Of a stretch of 13,177 nucleotides of DNA, positions 6,712-12,952 are shown piece after piece; the first letter of the stretch is position 1; the number at the start of each line of letters is the position of its first letter. This stretch comes from Entomomonas sp964395065 (GTDB lineage Bacteria > Pseudomonadota > Gammaproteobacteria > Pseudomonadales > Pseudomonadaceae): assembly GCA_964395065.1 (NCBI GenBank), contig CAYNAM010000069.1, positions 1 to 13,177 on the forward strand. Direction: 5' to 3'. The position numbers and the translations under genes were made by a program. The notes beneath the pieces are model-generated. The model did not search any database. It saw only the letters and a program-made list of their open reading frames with translations, and was not told the DNA's origin.

Positions 6712-7628
6712 TTATTCTCTAAAAGCTCCGCGTATCCAAAGCCTGTTTCTCCCATTCCATTACCGTCATAAAACATATAGGTTTTATTTTGTGCTTTTAT
6801 TATGACTGGATAGCAAGCCATTTCACTATCCCACCCTGATTGAGAAGGTTGTAGCGCCGATTTGTGATCCATTCTTTCCCAGTGAATACCATCGCTAGAT
6901 TCAGCATAGCCTGCTTTATACTCTTTTTCATAAGTATCAGACGTATAGCGCATTTCATACCCATGATCAATTTTTCTGACTCTGGGTCTGCCAATTCTAT
7001 ATTCTTGCTCGTTAGGAAGAATACAAGAAACCCCTACATTATCGTTAAAGTTAATACCATCATCAGATTCGGTATAGCGGATATCATATTTAGGATAGAG
7101 AACATTATTAATTACTTGCCAATCATTGCCAACAGAGTACCAAATTTTAAAAGTATTACCTTCCTTCAAAACAGAATGAATAGCCCTTATATAAAGGGCA
7201 TTATCAGCTCTATCCATAATGGGGCATTTACTGTAGCGATTAAATGTTTGCCCATTGTCTGCACTAATGGCAAGCCCTGAAAAAGCAAGAAACTTGACTT
7301 TGTGAACTAGCTGAAAGCCGACATAATACATATATACTTTATTGTCGACCCTAATAACATCGCCCAATATGACGCCGTTATCGTCAAACGCACCTTTTTC
7401 ACCCAGATCTAGCACAGGTTTTTCTGATATGGCGATGATGTTTTTAGGATTTTTTGCATCAACATCAACATAGCCAATTCTACCCGCGCCATTGTTATCC
7501 CGGATTGAACCATATACTCTGATGACATCGTCATTAAGTAGAAAAGGATTGGGTGTAAGAAAGCCCTTAACATCCCACCCATGAACACCTTGAGGGCAAT
7601 AAATAAGCCCCTTTTTTTCCCACTTCAT
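6708..7628 (-). CDS. GH43-like five-bladed beta-propeller protein
   Basis: This 306-residue protein lacks a signal peptide and shows repeated propeller-blade wording: SADNGQTF (122-129), ESDDGINF (187-194) and ESSDGIHW (243-250), each following a YxxS/T-type strand. It also has early blades with VYGSIRDNNG (38-47) and DLGEKGAFDDNGV (74-86) and a late blade GWDSEMACYPVI (265-276). This is the glycosidase superfamily of GH43, GH32 and GH130-like proteins, which cleave or phosphorolyse glycosidic bonds, though many copies in sugar loci are uncharacterised. Its cytoplasmic location inside a glycan operon suggests handling of a nucleotide sugar or lipid-linked intermediate. The ATG follows the upstream TAG with no gap, and AAGGA lies within the upstream gene. 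Confidence 0.7.
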   Translation of the reverse strand: MKWEKKGLIYCPQGVHGWDVKGFLTPNPFLLNDDVIRVYGSIRDNNGAGRIGYVDVDAKNPKNIIAISEKPVLDLGEKGAFDDNGVILGDVIRVDNKVYMYYVGFQLVHKVKFLAFSGLAISADNGQTFNRYSKCPIMDRADNALYIRAIHSVLKEGNTFKIWYSVGNDWQVINNVLYPKYDIRYTESDDGINFNDNVGVSCILPNEQEYRIGRPRVRKIDHGYEMRYTSDTYEKEYKAGYAESSDGIHWERMDHKSALQPSQSGWDSEMACYPVIIKAQNKTYMFYDGNGMGETGFGYAELLENK

Positions 7629-8309
7629 CTACGATTCCTTAACTTTACAAAACTTTTTAGTTGATAATTTTGAGGGCTGTGCAGGATTGCCAGTATAAAT
7701 AGTGTTTTCTTCAGTATTTTTATTAATAACAGCACCCATACCAATGAAATTGTCTTTAGCGAGTATTGTATTATCGGCTAAAGCGCTATTCACACCTAAA
7801 AAGCTGTATTCACCAACGGTGCAGAATCCTGAAATCACAACATGTGATGTGATAAAGCAATGGTCTAATATCTTTGAGCGATGCCCAATATGGTTGCCAC
7901 TCCATAAAATGACATTGTTCCCAACCTCAACAAAAGGCTGTAATGTATTATTTTCAAGGATAAAACAATTCTCCCCAATTTTTACATTATGCCAAACGAA
8001 GGCTTTTGAACTAACATAAGAGGCCAGTTGGTAACCTTTTTCTTTGAGTGATAAGTATAACTTAGTTCTATCTCGATTAAGCCTTCCTGAAGCGAGTGCA
8101 ACAAAGGCAGTAAACTCACTTGGAGGGTAATGTTCATCAATATTTTCGAGACGGCAAACAGGCAAATTACAGAATGTCGATTCTGAGTAGTAAGCACCTT
8201 CCACAGCAAATGCTGCCACCTCATACTCACTGTCATGAGTAAAATACTCATAAGCCAAGCAGGCAGTTTCTCCTGTACCGATTATAATCAGTTTTTTACT
8301 CTTACTCAT
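7629..8309 (-). CDS. NeuD/PglD-like sugar O- or N-acyltransferase
   Basis: This 226-residue protein has an N-terminal Rossmann-like part with IIIGTGETA (8-16) and a C-terminal left-handed beta-helix of hexapeptide repeats (about 105-210). The repeats include NHIGHRSKI (139-147) with His140 and His143 as the likely catalytic base region, and the closing TGNPAQPSK (206-214) typical of these trimers. PglD and NeuD use acetyl-CoA to acetylate an amino sugar nucleotide or sialic acid precursor. Beside a ketoisomerase and an aminotransferase, the simplest role is acylation of the 3-amino group of a dTDP-sugar (an FdtC/QdtC-like step), but this is inference. It is the first gene of the leftward trio, divergent from the ketoisomerase. 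The ribosome site is weak (AAGAG). Confidence 0.8.
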   Translation of the reverse strand: MSKSKKLIIIGTGETACLAYEYFTHDSEYEVAAFAVEGAYYSESTFCNLPVCRLENIDEHYPPSEFTAFVALASGRLNRDRTKLYLSLKEKGYQLASYVSSKAFVWHNVKIGENCFILENNTLQPFVEVGNNVILWSGNHIGHRSKILDHCFITSHVVISGFCTVGEYSFLGVNSALADNTILAKDNFIGMGAVINKNTEENTIYTGNPAQPSKLSTKKFCKVKES

Positions 8310-8354
8310 TAGGATTTGTCTCTTAAAGTAAAAAAAGTAATGACTTAGGATATT

Positions 8355-8382
8355 ATCATATAAGCGTTGATCTATAAATCAA
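8355..8382 (-). promoter_or_regulatory. Candidate promoter of the leftward trio
   Basis: On the minus strand TTGATT (plus 8377-8382) and TATGAT (8355-8360) are spaced by 16 bases, about 45 bases before the start at 8309. The -35 overlaps a small TTGAT/ATCAA dyad (8367-8382). Confidence 0.45.
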
Positions 8383-8518
8383 ATTTAGGGCAAACTTATC
8401 CCATACTAATTCCAAGATAACGATGGCGCAATGGCTTAATATGGCTAATCAAATTCTAAATATCGCCATTTCTGCAATAACGTATTATAACATTTAAAAA
8501 AAACATGAGGTCTGTTAA

Positions 8519-8524
8519 TATAAT
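8519..8524 (+). promoter_or_regulatory. Candidate -10 element before the ketoisomerase gene
   Basis: A perfect TATAAT lies 37 bases before the ATG at 8561. No good -35 exists at 16-18 bases upstream, where the sequence is an A-run. A second possible -10 (TATATA, 8539-8544) pairs with TTAATA (8515-8520) at 18 bases. Either promoter is tentative. No ops/JUMPstart element (GGCGGTAG core) was found in the 251-base divergent region. Confidence 0.3.
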
Positions 8525-8560
8525 CGGGATATTACTTGTATATAGGTTGTTTCTAACTCG

Positions 8561-8968
8561 ATGGAAATAAAATTCTTACCCCTGCAGATGCACGGCGATG
8601 AGCGCGGCTCTTTAATTGCTTTGGAAGAAGGGCACAACATCCCTTTTCCTATTAAGCGTGTTTATTATCTATTTGATACAGCCGCAGGTATACGTAGGGG
8701 CTTGCATGCACATAAGGAATTAAAGCAAGTAGTGGTGGCGGTGCGCGGCTCCTGTTATTTTTTACTGGATGACGGCACTGAGCGCGTCAGCGTACTGCTC
8801 GATAACCCCGCCCAAGGTCTACTAATTGACTCTTGTATTTGGCGAGAAATGTACGATTTTTCTGAAGACTGCGTTCTCATGGTGCTAGCCAATAGCCTTT
8901 ATGATGAAAGCGATTACATCAGAAACTATGATGAATTTCTTCGTGTTTACGGTGTTGATAAAAAATAA
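8561..8968 (+). CDS. dTDP-4-keto-6-deoxyglucose 3,4-ketoisomerase (FdtA/QdtA type, WxcM-like cupin)
   Basis: This 135-residue cupin has the full FdtA/QdtA layout: GDERGSLIALE (12-22), IPFPIKRVYY (27-36), the active-site RRGLHAHKEL with His49 and His51 (45-54), the IWREMYDF segment (93-100) and the C-terminal DESDYIRNYDEFL. The enzyme isomerises dTDP-4-keto-6-deoxyglucose to the 3-keto sugar, which an aminotransferase then aminates. The residues that separate FdtA from QdtA, as I recall them, are mixed here: Arg15 is FdtA-like while Arg95 in WREM is QdtA-like, so the C4 configuration of the product is not predictable. It starts the rightward operon; the ribosome site before the ATG is poor (AGG about 15 bases upstream). 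A 41-base gap leads to the aminotransferase. Confidence 0.9.
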   Translation: MEIKFLPLQMHGDERGSLIALEEGHNIPFPIKRVYYLFDTAAGIRRGLHAHKELKQVVVAVRGSCYFLLDDGTERVSVLLDNPAQGLLIDSCIWREMYDFSEDCVLMVLANSLYDESDYIRNYDEFLRVYGVDKK

Positions 8969-9009
8969 CCGCCAATGTTATAACGATAACGTAAGGAAAT
9001 TAAACCACT

Positions 9010-10116
9010 ATGATTCCTTTTCTTGATTTAAAAAAAATCAATCAACAATACCAACAAGACCTAAAAGAAGCCTGTTCACGAGTTATCGATTCAGGTTGGT
9101 ACTTACTGGGCAAAGAAATACAACAGTTTGAAAAACAATTTGCTGATTATTGCGGTGTTCAACATGCAATTGGCGTAGCCAATGGGCTAGATGCACTTAT
9201 TTTAGTGCTACAAGCATGGAAAGAGCAGGGGAAACTAACAGCGGGCGACGAAATTATTGTTCCTGCCAATACCTACATCGCCTCCATACTGGCCATTACA
9301 GAAAATGACCTAACCCCCGTTCTTGTTGAACCAAACCTTGCAACATACAACCTCGACATACACGGCATAAAAAAAGCCATTACCCCCAAAACTAAAGCCA
9401 TTCTAGCAGTACACCTCTATGGGCAACTTGCCCCGATGGAAGAAATTGTCCCTTTTGCAAAAGAGCATAACCTACTCATTCTTGAGGACAGCGCTCAAGC
9501 TCATGGCGCACAAATAAACGGTCGCAGAGCTGGCAGTTTTGGTGATGCATCAGGCTTTAGCTTCTACCCAGGAAAAAACTTAGGTGCATTAGGTGACGCA
9601 GGCGCTGTTACAACCAATGACGACGAACTAGCCAACACCATCAAAGCCCTAAGAAACTACGGGTCACAAGAAAAATACAAAAACATCTACCAAGGCAGTA
9701 ATAGCAGGCTCGATGAAATACAAGCCGCCATGCTAAGCGTTAAACTTAACTACCTAGATAAAGAAATAAAACAACGCCAAAATGTAGCCCAAAAATACCT
9801 TACACAAATCAACAACCCCGCGGTTACATTACCCACGGTGCAAACAGCAACGGCACACGTATGGCACCTATTTGTTGTTCGTAGTGCGCATAGAGATAGC
9901 TTAAAAGAATACCTACACACACAAGGTATAGAAACACTGATTCACTACCCCATTCCACCGCACAAACAGCAATGCTATCAGGATTGGAATCACCTATCAC
10001 TCCCGATTACGGAACAAATACACCGCGAAGTATTATCACTACCTATGAGCCCTGTTCTTGCAGAGCAAGACATACAAATGATTATTGAGAAAGTTAATGA
10101 ATTCACCCCAAACTAA
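9010..10116 (+). CDS. DegT/DnrJ/EryC1-family PLP aminotransferase (FdtB/QdtB-like)
   Basis: This 368-residue protein is a standard-length sugar aminotransferase. It opens with IPFLDLKKIN, has ANGLDAL (58-64), the acidic PLP partner in LEDSAQAHGA (D160, Q163) and the Schiff-base lysine in FYPGKNLGALGDAGA (K189). The C-terminal IHYPIPPHKQ segment is also family-typical. It transfers an amino group, usually from glutamate, to a keto-sugar nucleotide; directly after the ketoisomerase, the expected product is dTDP-3-amino-3,6-dideoxyhexose (Fuc3N or Qui3N). GTAAGGAAATTAAACCACT ahead of the ATG contains AAGGA at a rather long distance. The coding strand is noticeably T-poor and rich in A and C compared with the ketoisomerase gene. 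Confidence 0.92.
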   Translation: MIPFLDLKKINQQYQQDLKEACSRVIDSGWYLLGKEIQQFEKQFADYCGVQHAIGVANGLDALILVLQAWKEQGKLTAGDEIIVPANTYIASILAITENDLTPVLVEPNLATYNLDIHGIKKAITPKTKAILAVHLYGQLAPMEEIVPFAKEHNLLILEDSAQAHGAQINGRRAGSFGDASGFSFYPGKNLGALGDAGAVTTNDDELANTIKALRNYGSQEKYKNIYQGSNSRLDEIQAAMLSVKLNYLDKEIKQRQNVAQKYLTQINNPAVTLPTVQTATAHVWHLFVVRSAHRDSLKEYLHTQGIETLIHYPIPPHKQQCYQDWNHLSLPITEQIHREVLSLPMSPVLAEQDIQMIIEKVNEFTPN

Positions 10117-11161
10117 TTTAATCACCTTTTGTTGCCTAGGTTATAACCACGGTCAGTTTCTAAAAGAGTGTCTAGACTCCATTGTACGTATTGGTTACGA
10201 CAATGTTGAAGTTGTTGTGGTCGATGACGGCTCAAAAGACAACAGTGTTGAACTACTAGAAGAAATAAAAAAAGACTTCCCCTATCCGCTAGAGATAATA
10301 GCCCAAGCTAACTCAGGAAATATTGGTTGGAACATCAACAACGCCATCAAAAGAGCAAAAGGGCAGCTCATCAGCTTCACCTCATTGGATGATATATTTA
10401 ATGGCGAAGCCATGCTTGCTGAAATCAACGAAATGAATGCAAATCCCAACATGGGATTCATAGCTTCCACCAAAGCAATTTTTATCGATGACAAAGGCAT
10501 GGTGGATAGTAGCCGACTTGACCTTGCCTCACACGAACTGAGCAGCTTTACTATTGATGACCTGCTTGATCTTGAATACAGCAAATTTGGTGCATTCTAC
10601 GTACAAGGTGCCATCATTAAAAAAGACATCATTGATGCCATCGGCGGTTACGACGAAGACATGACGGGTGACGACATAATACTAAGAACCAAAATATTCA
10701 AATACATGCAACAACACCCAGAACTAACCTTCAAAGTGGTTAAAGAAGGGAATGTGTTCTACCGTATGCATGGAACAAACATCCACAAAAACCTAGGTAG
10801 ACAAATAAAAACCGTCACCGAATACCTTGAACGCTACTGGCCCGAAAGACCCAATCCAGAAATACTTACAGACTGGATGGAATACGTCATTGGCAAACAA
10901 AGCTTTGAAGAATACATGCCGCTTTTTGCAATAAACGAACGAGCAGCATCAATGCTAAAAGAACAACGTATCCAACAAAAAATCAAAGATAATGTTATTA
11001 AAAGCAAAACAACCTGCTTTCAACGTTTTATCTTTAACAAGAAAAAACAACAAGGTAAAACACATGTGACACTACTGGGATTCATCAAATTTTCTTACCA
11101 ACGTGCTAAAAAAGAAAAACGCACCCTGCAAGAAAGTGTTCACTATACACAATACAAATAA
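10097..11161 (+). CDS. Family 2 (GT-A) glycosyltransferase
   Basis: This 354-residue protein begins at the ATG inside the end of the aminotransferase gene (20-base overlap), preceded by GAGAAAG. A TTG four codons earlier also opens the frame but has no ribosome site. Motifs are FCCLGYNHGQFL (11-22), VVVDDGSKDNS (40-50), the nucleotide/metal-binding region SFTSLDDIF (93-101) where DXD is represented by D98-D99, GAFYVQGAIIKK (165-176) and MTGDDIILRTK (189-199). GT2 enzymes transfer a sugar from a nucleotide donor; the overlap and context suggest it transfers the amino sugar made by the two upstream enzymes. The last 60 residues are basic and may touch the membrane (VTLLGFIKFSYQRAKKEKR). It has the same T-poor coding strand as the aminotransferase gene. 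Confidence 0.9.
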   Translation: MNSPQTNLITFCCLGYNHGQFLKECLDSIVRIGYDNVEVVVVDDGSKDNSVELLEEIKKDFPYPLEIIAQANSGNIGWNINNAIKRAKGQLISFTSLDDIFNGEAMLAEINEMNANPNMGFIASTKAIFIDDKGMVDSSRLDLASHELSSFTIDDLLDLEYSKFGAFYVQGAIIKKDIIDAIGGYDEDMTGDDIILRTKIFKYMQQHPELTFKVVKEGNVFYRMHGTNIHKNLGRQIKTVTEYLERYWPERPNPEILTDWMEYVIGKQSFEEYMPLFAINERAASMLKEQRIQQKIKDNVIKSKTTCFQRFIFNKKKQQGKTHVTLLGFIKFSYQRAKKEKRTLQESVHYTQYK

Positions 11162-11168
11162 AAGACAA

Positions 11169-11199
11169 GGCCATAAAAAACCATGGAAATTTTATGGCC
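11169..11199 (+). terminator. Stem-loop after the glycosyltransferase gene
   Basis: GGCCATAAAA (11169-11178) and TTTTATGGCC (11190-11199) are perfectly complementary across an 11-base loop, starting just past the stop at 11161. The location fits an operon terminator, but only CTTCAAAT follows and there is no U-tract. It may be a Rho-independent variant or an mRNA 3'-end stabiliser. Confidence 0.5.
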
Positions 11200-11314
11200 C
11201 TTCAAATATAAAGATATTTTTCGAAACAATCTTACACTTTAATAAAAAAAATAATCTGCTACTATAAATTCACATAATTAATTTATATGTTTATTTTATA
11301 AGGTAATTTAACAA

Positions 11315-11869
11315 ATGAAAAAGACTTTCCCTGTGTTATTAGCATTAGCATTTACAAGTACAGCGCTTTATGCACAAGAAACTAATACGCCAACGCTAAA
11401 AGATCAGATCAAGCAACAACACCAAACAGCTAAAGATCGTGTAGCGGGCGAGCAAAAAAATACAAAAGAAGAGTGGAACAAAAAACGCGAAGAAGCAAAA
11501 AGCAAATTTGATGCTAAAAAACACGAAGTGGAAAACAAGCCAACTCAAACCGAAGATAAGCTAGAAGCTAAAAAGCAAGAAGCCGCCAACAAGCGCGCTG
11601 AAAAAAAAGCAGAGTGGAACAAAAAGAGCGAAGAAGCGAAAAGCAAATTTGACGCTAAAAAACATGACGTAGAAAACAAACCAACTCAAACCAAAGAAGA
11701 GTTAGCTAAGCAAAGAGAAGAAACCAAAGCTAAACTAGACGCTAAAAAACAAGAAGCCGCCAACAAGCGTGCTGAAAACAAAGCAGAATGGAACAAAAAA
11801 CGTGAAGAAGCTAAAAACAAATTAGCAGAAGACAAAAATAATTTACAAAGACTTAAAGCAGATAAATAA
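11315..11869 (+). CDS. Secreted lysine-rich coiled-coil protein with LEA-like 11-residue repeats
   Basis: This 184-residue protein starts with a clear Sec signal peptide (MKKTFPVLLALAFTSTALYA, cleavage before Gln21). The mature part is almost entirely Lys, Glu, Ala, Asn and Gln, with no Cys. EEWNKK/AEWNKK blocks recur with EWNKK at residues 53, 100 and 158; the first two copies share nearly the whole run through KPTQT. The second is longer by 11 residues, and REEAKSKFDAK, REETKAKLDAK and similar units show an 11-residue periodicity. That resembles group 3 LEA proteins or right-handed coiled coils, so an exported stress or envelope-spacer role is possible, but this is inference. An AT-rich region with TATAAA (11263-11268) precedes it. 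A strong terminator follows, so it is monocistronic. Confidence 0.8.
   Translation: MKKTFPVLLALAFTSTALYAQETNTPTLKDQIKQQHQTAKDRVAGEQKNTKEEWNKKREEAKSKFDAKKHEVENKPTQTEDKLEAKKQEAANKRAEKKAEWNKKSEEAKSKFDAKKHDVENKPTQTKEELAKQREETKAKLDAKKQEAANKRAENKAEWNKKREEAKNKLAEDKNNLQRLKADK
11471..11869 (+). repeat. In-frame tandem repeat within the lysine-rich gene
   Basis: Three units begin at 11471, 11612 and 11786 (the codon for Glu of EWNKK). Unit 1 is 141 bases, unit 2 is 174 bases (33 longer, one 11-codon module) and unit 3 is a truncated 84 bases including the stop. The unit 1 and unit 2 DNA differs mostly at third positions, indicating an old or purified duplication rather than a very recent one. Confidence 0.75.
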
Positions 11870-11880
11870 GTTTGCAGTAG

Positions 11881-11947
11881 GTTAAGTAGCTAAAATAATA
11901 GATTTTTAATAGACTTGATATTATTTTTGGCTACTTAACTTTTTTTT
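11881..11947 (+). terminator. Strong intrinsic terminator after the lysine-rich gene
   Basis: GTTAAGTAGC (11881-11890) pairs with GCTACTTAAC (11930-11939), and the stem continues through an A-rich arm and its T-rich partner (TAAAATAATA against TATTATTTTTG). Eight T residues (11940-11947) follow directly. The stop of the preceding gene is at 11869. Confidence 0.85.
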
Positions 11948-11970
11948 AAGTCAACGCCAAACTCCACCGC

Positions 11971-12447
11971 TTATCGAGAGTTTAACCACTCAAGCACCAA
12001 CCTACTTAAATCACCACGACTCACCAGCCCTACATACCACTGCAATAATAACAAACTTGCCTTGGTATCACCCTGTTGAGCGCCTTCTAACAACCAAGCG
12101 ACAGCCAAATCAGAAGCAATACTTGATTGATAAAAACTTGCCCCATAACTTACCCCCACTAAATCAGCCTCAGTCATTGTTCGAGGTTTCAATGCCTCAT
12201 CTAACCAAAACTGACCCAACCTAAGATTGGGGGCAGAAACCTTGCCTGAAAAATACCACAAACTTAATTGCAACTGAGCTGTTCTATTACCACGCTCGGC
12301 AGCGCGCGAATAATATGCCACGGCAGTATCATACTGCCCTTGACTAAATGACTCATTCGCCTGAGCAATCATCTCGTCGGGCGTTAGCATCGCGAGCGTA
12401 TAAGAGGGAAAACATAACCCCAACAAAAAAACAAAACGTTTTATCAT
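11971..12447 (-). CDS. Secreted Sel1-like repeat protein
   Basis: This 158-residue protein has a Sec signal peptide (MIKRFVFLLGLCFPSYTLA, cleavage near residue 19). Helical repeats of the Sel1/TPR type follow: SFSQGQYDTAVAYYSRAAERGN (about 33-54) and its partner helix TAQLQLSLWYFSG, then DLAVAWLLEGAQQGDTKASLL (about 113-133). Sel1 repeats mediate protein contacts, often in the periplasm; the partner is unknown. The gene converges on the lysine-rich gene across the terminator at 11881-11947. Upstream AGG lies seven bases from the ATG. A possible promoter is TTTACA (plus 12487-12492) and TAAATA (12465-12470) with a 16-base spacer on the minus strand. Confidence 0.78.
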   Translation of the reverse strand: MIKRFVFLLGLCFPSYTLAMLTPDEMIAQANESFSQGQYDTAVAYYSRAAERGNRTAQLQLSLWYFSGKVSAPNLRLGQFWLDEALKPRTMTEADLVGVSYGASFYQSSIASDLAVAWLLEGAQQGDTKASLLLLQWYVGLVSRGDLSRLVLEWLNSR

Positions 12448-12464
12448 CGCAACCTAAACACCAT

Positions 12465-12492
12465 TATTTACCAATAGAACAACCATTGTAAA
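12465..12492 (-). promoter_or_regulatory. Candidate promoter of the Sel1-like gene
   Basis: On the minus strand TTTACA (plus 12487-12492) and TAAATA (12465-12470) are 16 bases apart and lie about 20 bases before the ATG at 12447. Both hexamers are imperfect, and the region is AT-rich enough to give chance matches. Confidence 0.3.
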
Positions 12493-12525
12493 AGAGCGAT
12501 GTTACAAAAACAAATAACCAACAGA

Positions 12526-12560
12526 TAAAAAGTATTGGCTTTACTGCAAAAAAAGCCAAT
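12526..12560 (-). terminator. Intrinsic terminator of the DUF3077/DUF6124-like gene
   Basis: On the minus strand ATTGGCTTT (plus 12552-12560) pairs perfectly with AAAGCCAAT (12534-12542) around a nine-base loop, followed by ACTTTTTAT. It begins nine bases past the stop at 12569-12571. It also separates this gene from the Sel1-like gene, which lies downstream on the same strand. Confidence 0.75.
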
Positions 12561-12568
12561 CAAAGCCA

Positions 12569-12952
12569 CTACTTAGGCGCACTATTCGAAGCTCTTAACC
12601 TTGCCGCAATAGGGTTAAACTCCTCCAACATACACAATGCATCATTTAATAAAAAAGCCGACACAGAAGACACCGCGCGTAATCCGTCAGCCTCACTACT
12701 ACCATACTCATGAATTGAATCCAATAACTGCAAAACAGCTTTTAACCTCTCAGTGGCACAACGATACAACGCATCGGGTGAAGCATTCGCATTATAATAA
12801 ATCACACGATCATAACCACATTGAGAAACAAGATTAAACGGAACAAAACAAGTCGACTGCTCAAGCAAAGCGCTTAAACCTGATGGTTGACTGCTTTCTG
12901 GATTAGATTTCGTTGCTCGAGATTGTTTAATTGATTTAGGTATTCTAGCCAT
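12569..12952 (-). CDS. Small DUF3077/DUF6124-like protein behind a structured leader
   Basis: This 127-residue protein is read from the ATG at 12952 (MARIPKSIKQ), which has AGGAG seven bases upstream. The frame is open a further 45 codons upstream, but that stretch lies in the structured leader and I do not include it. The N-terminal 25 residues are basic and Ser/Pro-rich. A central segment (about 32-56) includes CFVPFNLVSQCGYDRVIYY. Two helices follow: DALYRCATERLKAVLQLLDSI (60-80) and a second at about 90-111 (LRAVSSVSAFLLNDALCMLE). This layout resembles, from memory, small Pseudomonas proteins with DUF3077 or DUF6124 domains of unknown function that sit behind a similar leader. No catalytic motif is visible. 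Transcription enters from beyond the right edge of the window. Confidence 0.7.
   Translation of the reverse strand: MARIPKSIKQSRATKSNPESSQPSGLSALLEQSTCFVPFNLVSQCGYDRVIYYNANASPDALYRCATERLKAVLQLLDSIHEYGSSEADGLRAVSSVSAFLLNDALCMLEEFNPIAARLRASNSAPK

Noticed and set aside
6864..7280. 138-codon plus-strand frame inside the beta-propeller gene
   Set aside because: Shadow of the minus-strand gene; composition (runs of Ile and Phe) mirrors antisense of Asp/Asn-rich codons.
7702..8019. 105-codon plus-strand frame inside the NeuD-like gene
   Set aside because: Shadow of a strongly supported hexapeptide-repeat acyltransferase.
8423..8497. 24-codon frame (MAQWLNMANQ...) in the divergent promoter region
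   Set aside because: Very short, only a weak ribosome site and embedded in the repeat-containing regulatory region; not separable from chance.
8310..8560. ops/JUMPstart element expected before polysaccharide operons
   Set aside because: No GGCGGTAG core on either strand in the divergent region.
10085..10096. TTG start giving a 358-residue glycosyltransferase
   Set aside because: No ribosome site before the TTG, whereas the ATG at 10097 has GAGAAAG ahead of it and better matches the family N-terminus.
11169..11199. Treating the glycosyltransferase stem-loop as an att site
   Set aside because: Position just past an operon end and simple perfect complementarity fit a transcript-end hairpin; no duplicated core or integrase gene nearby.
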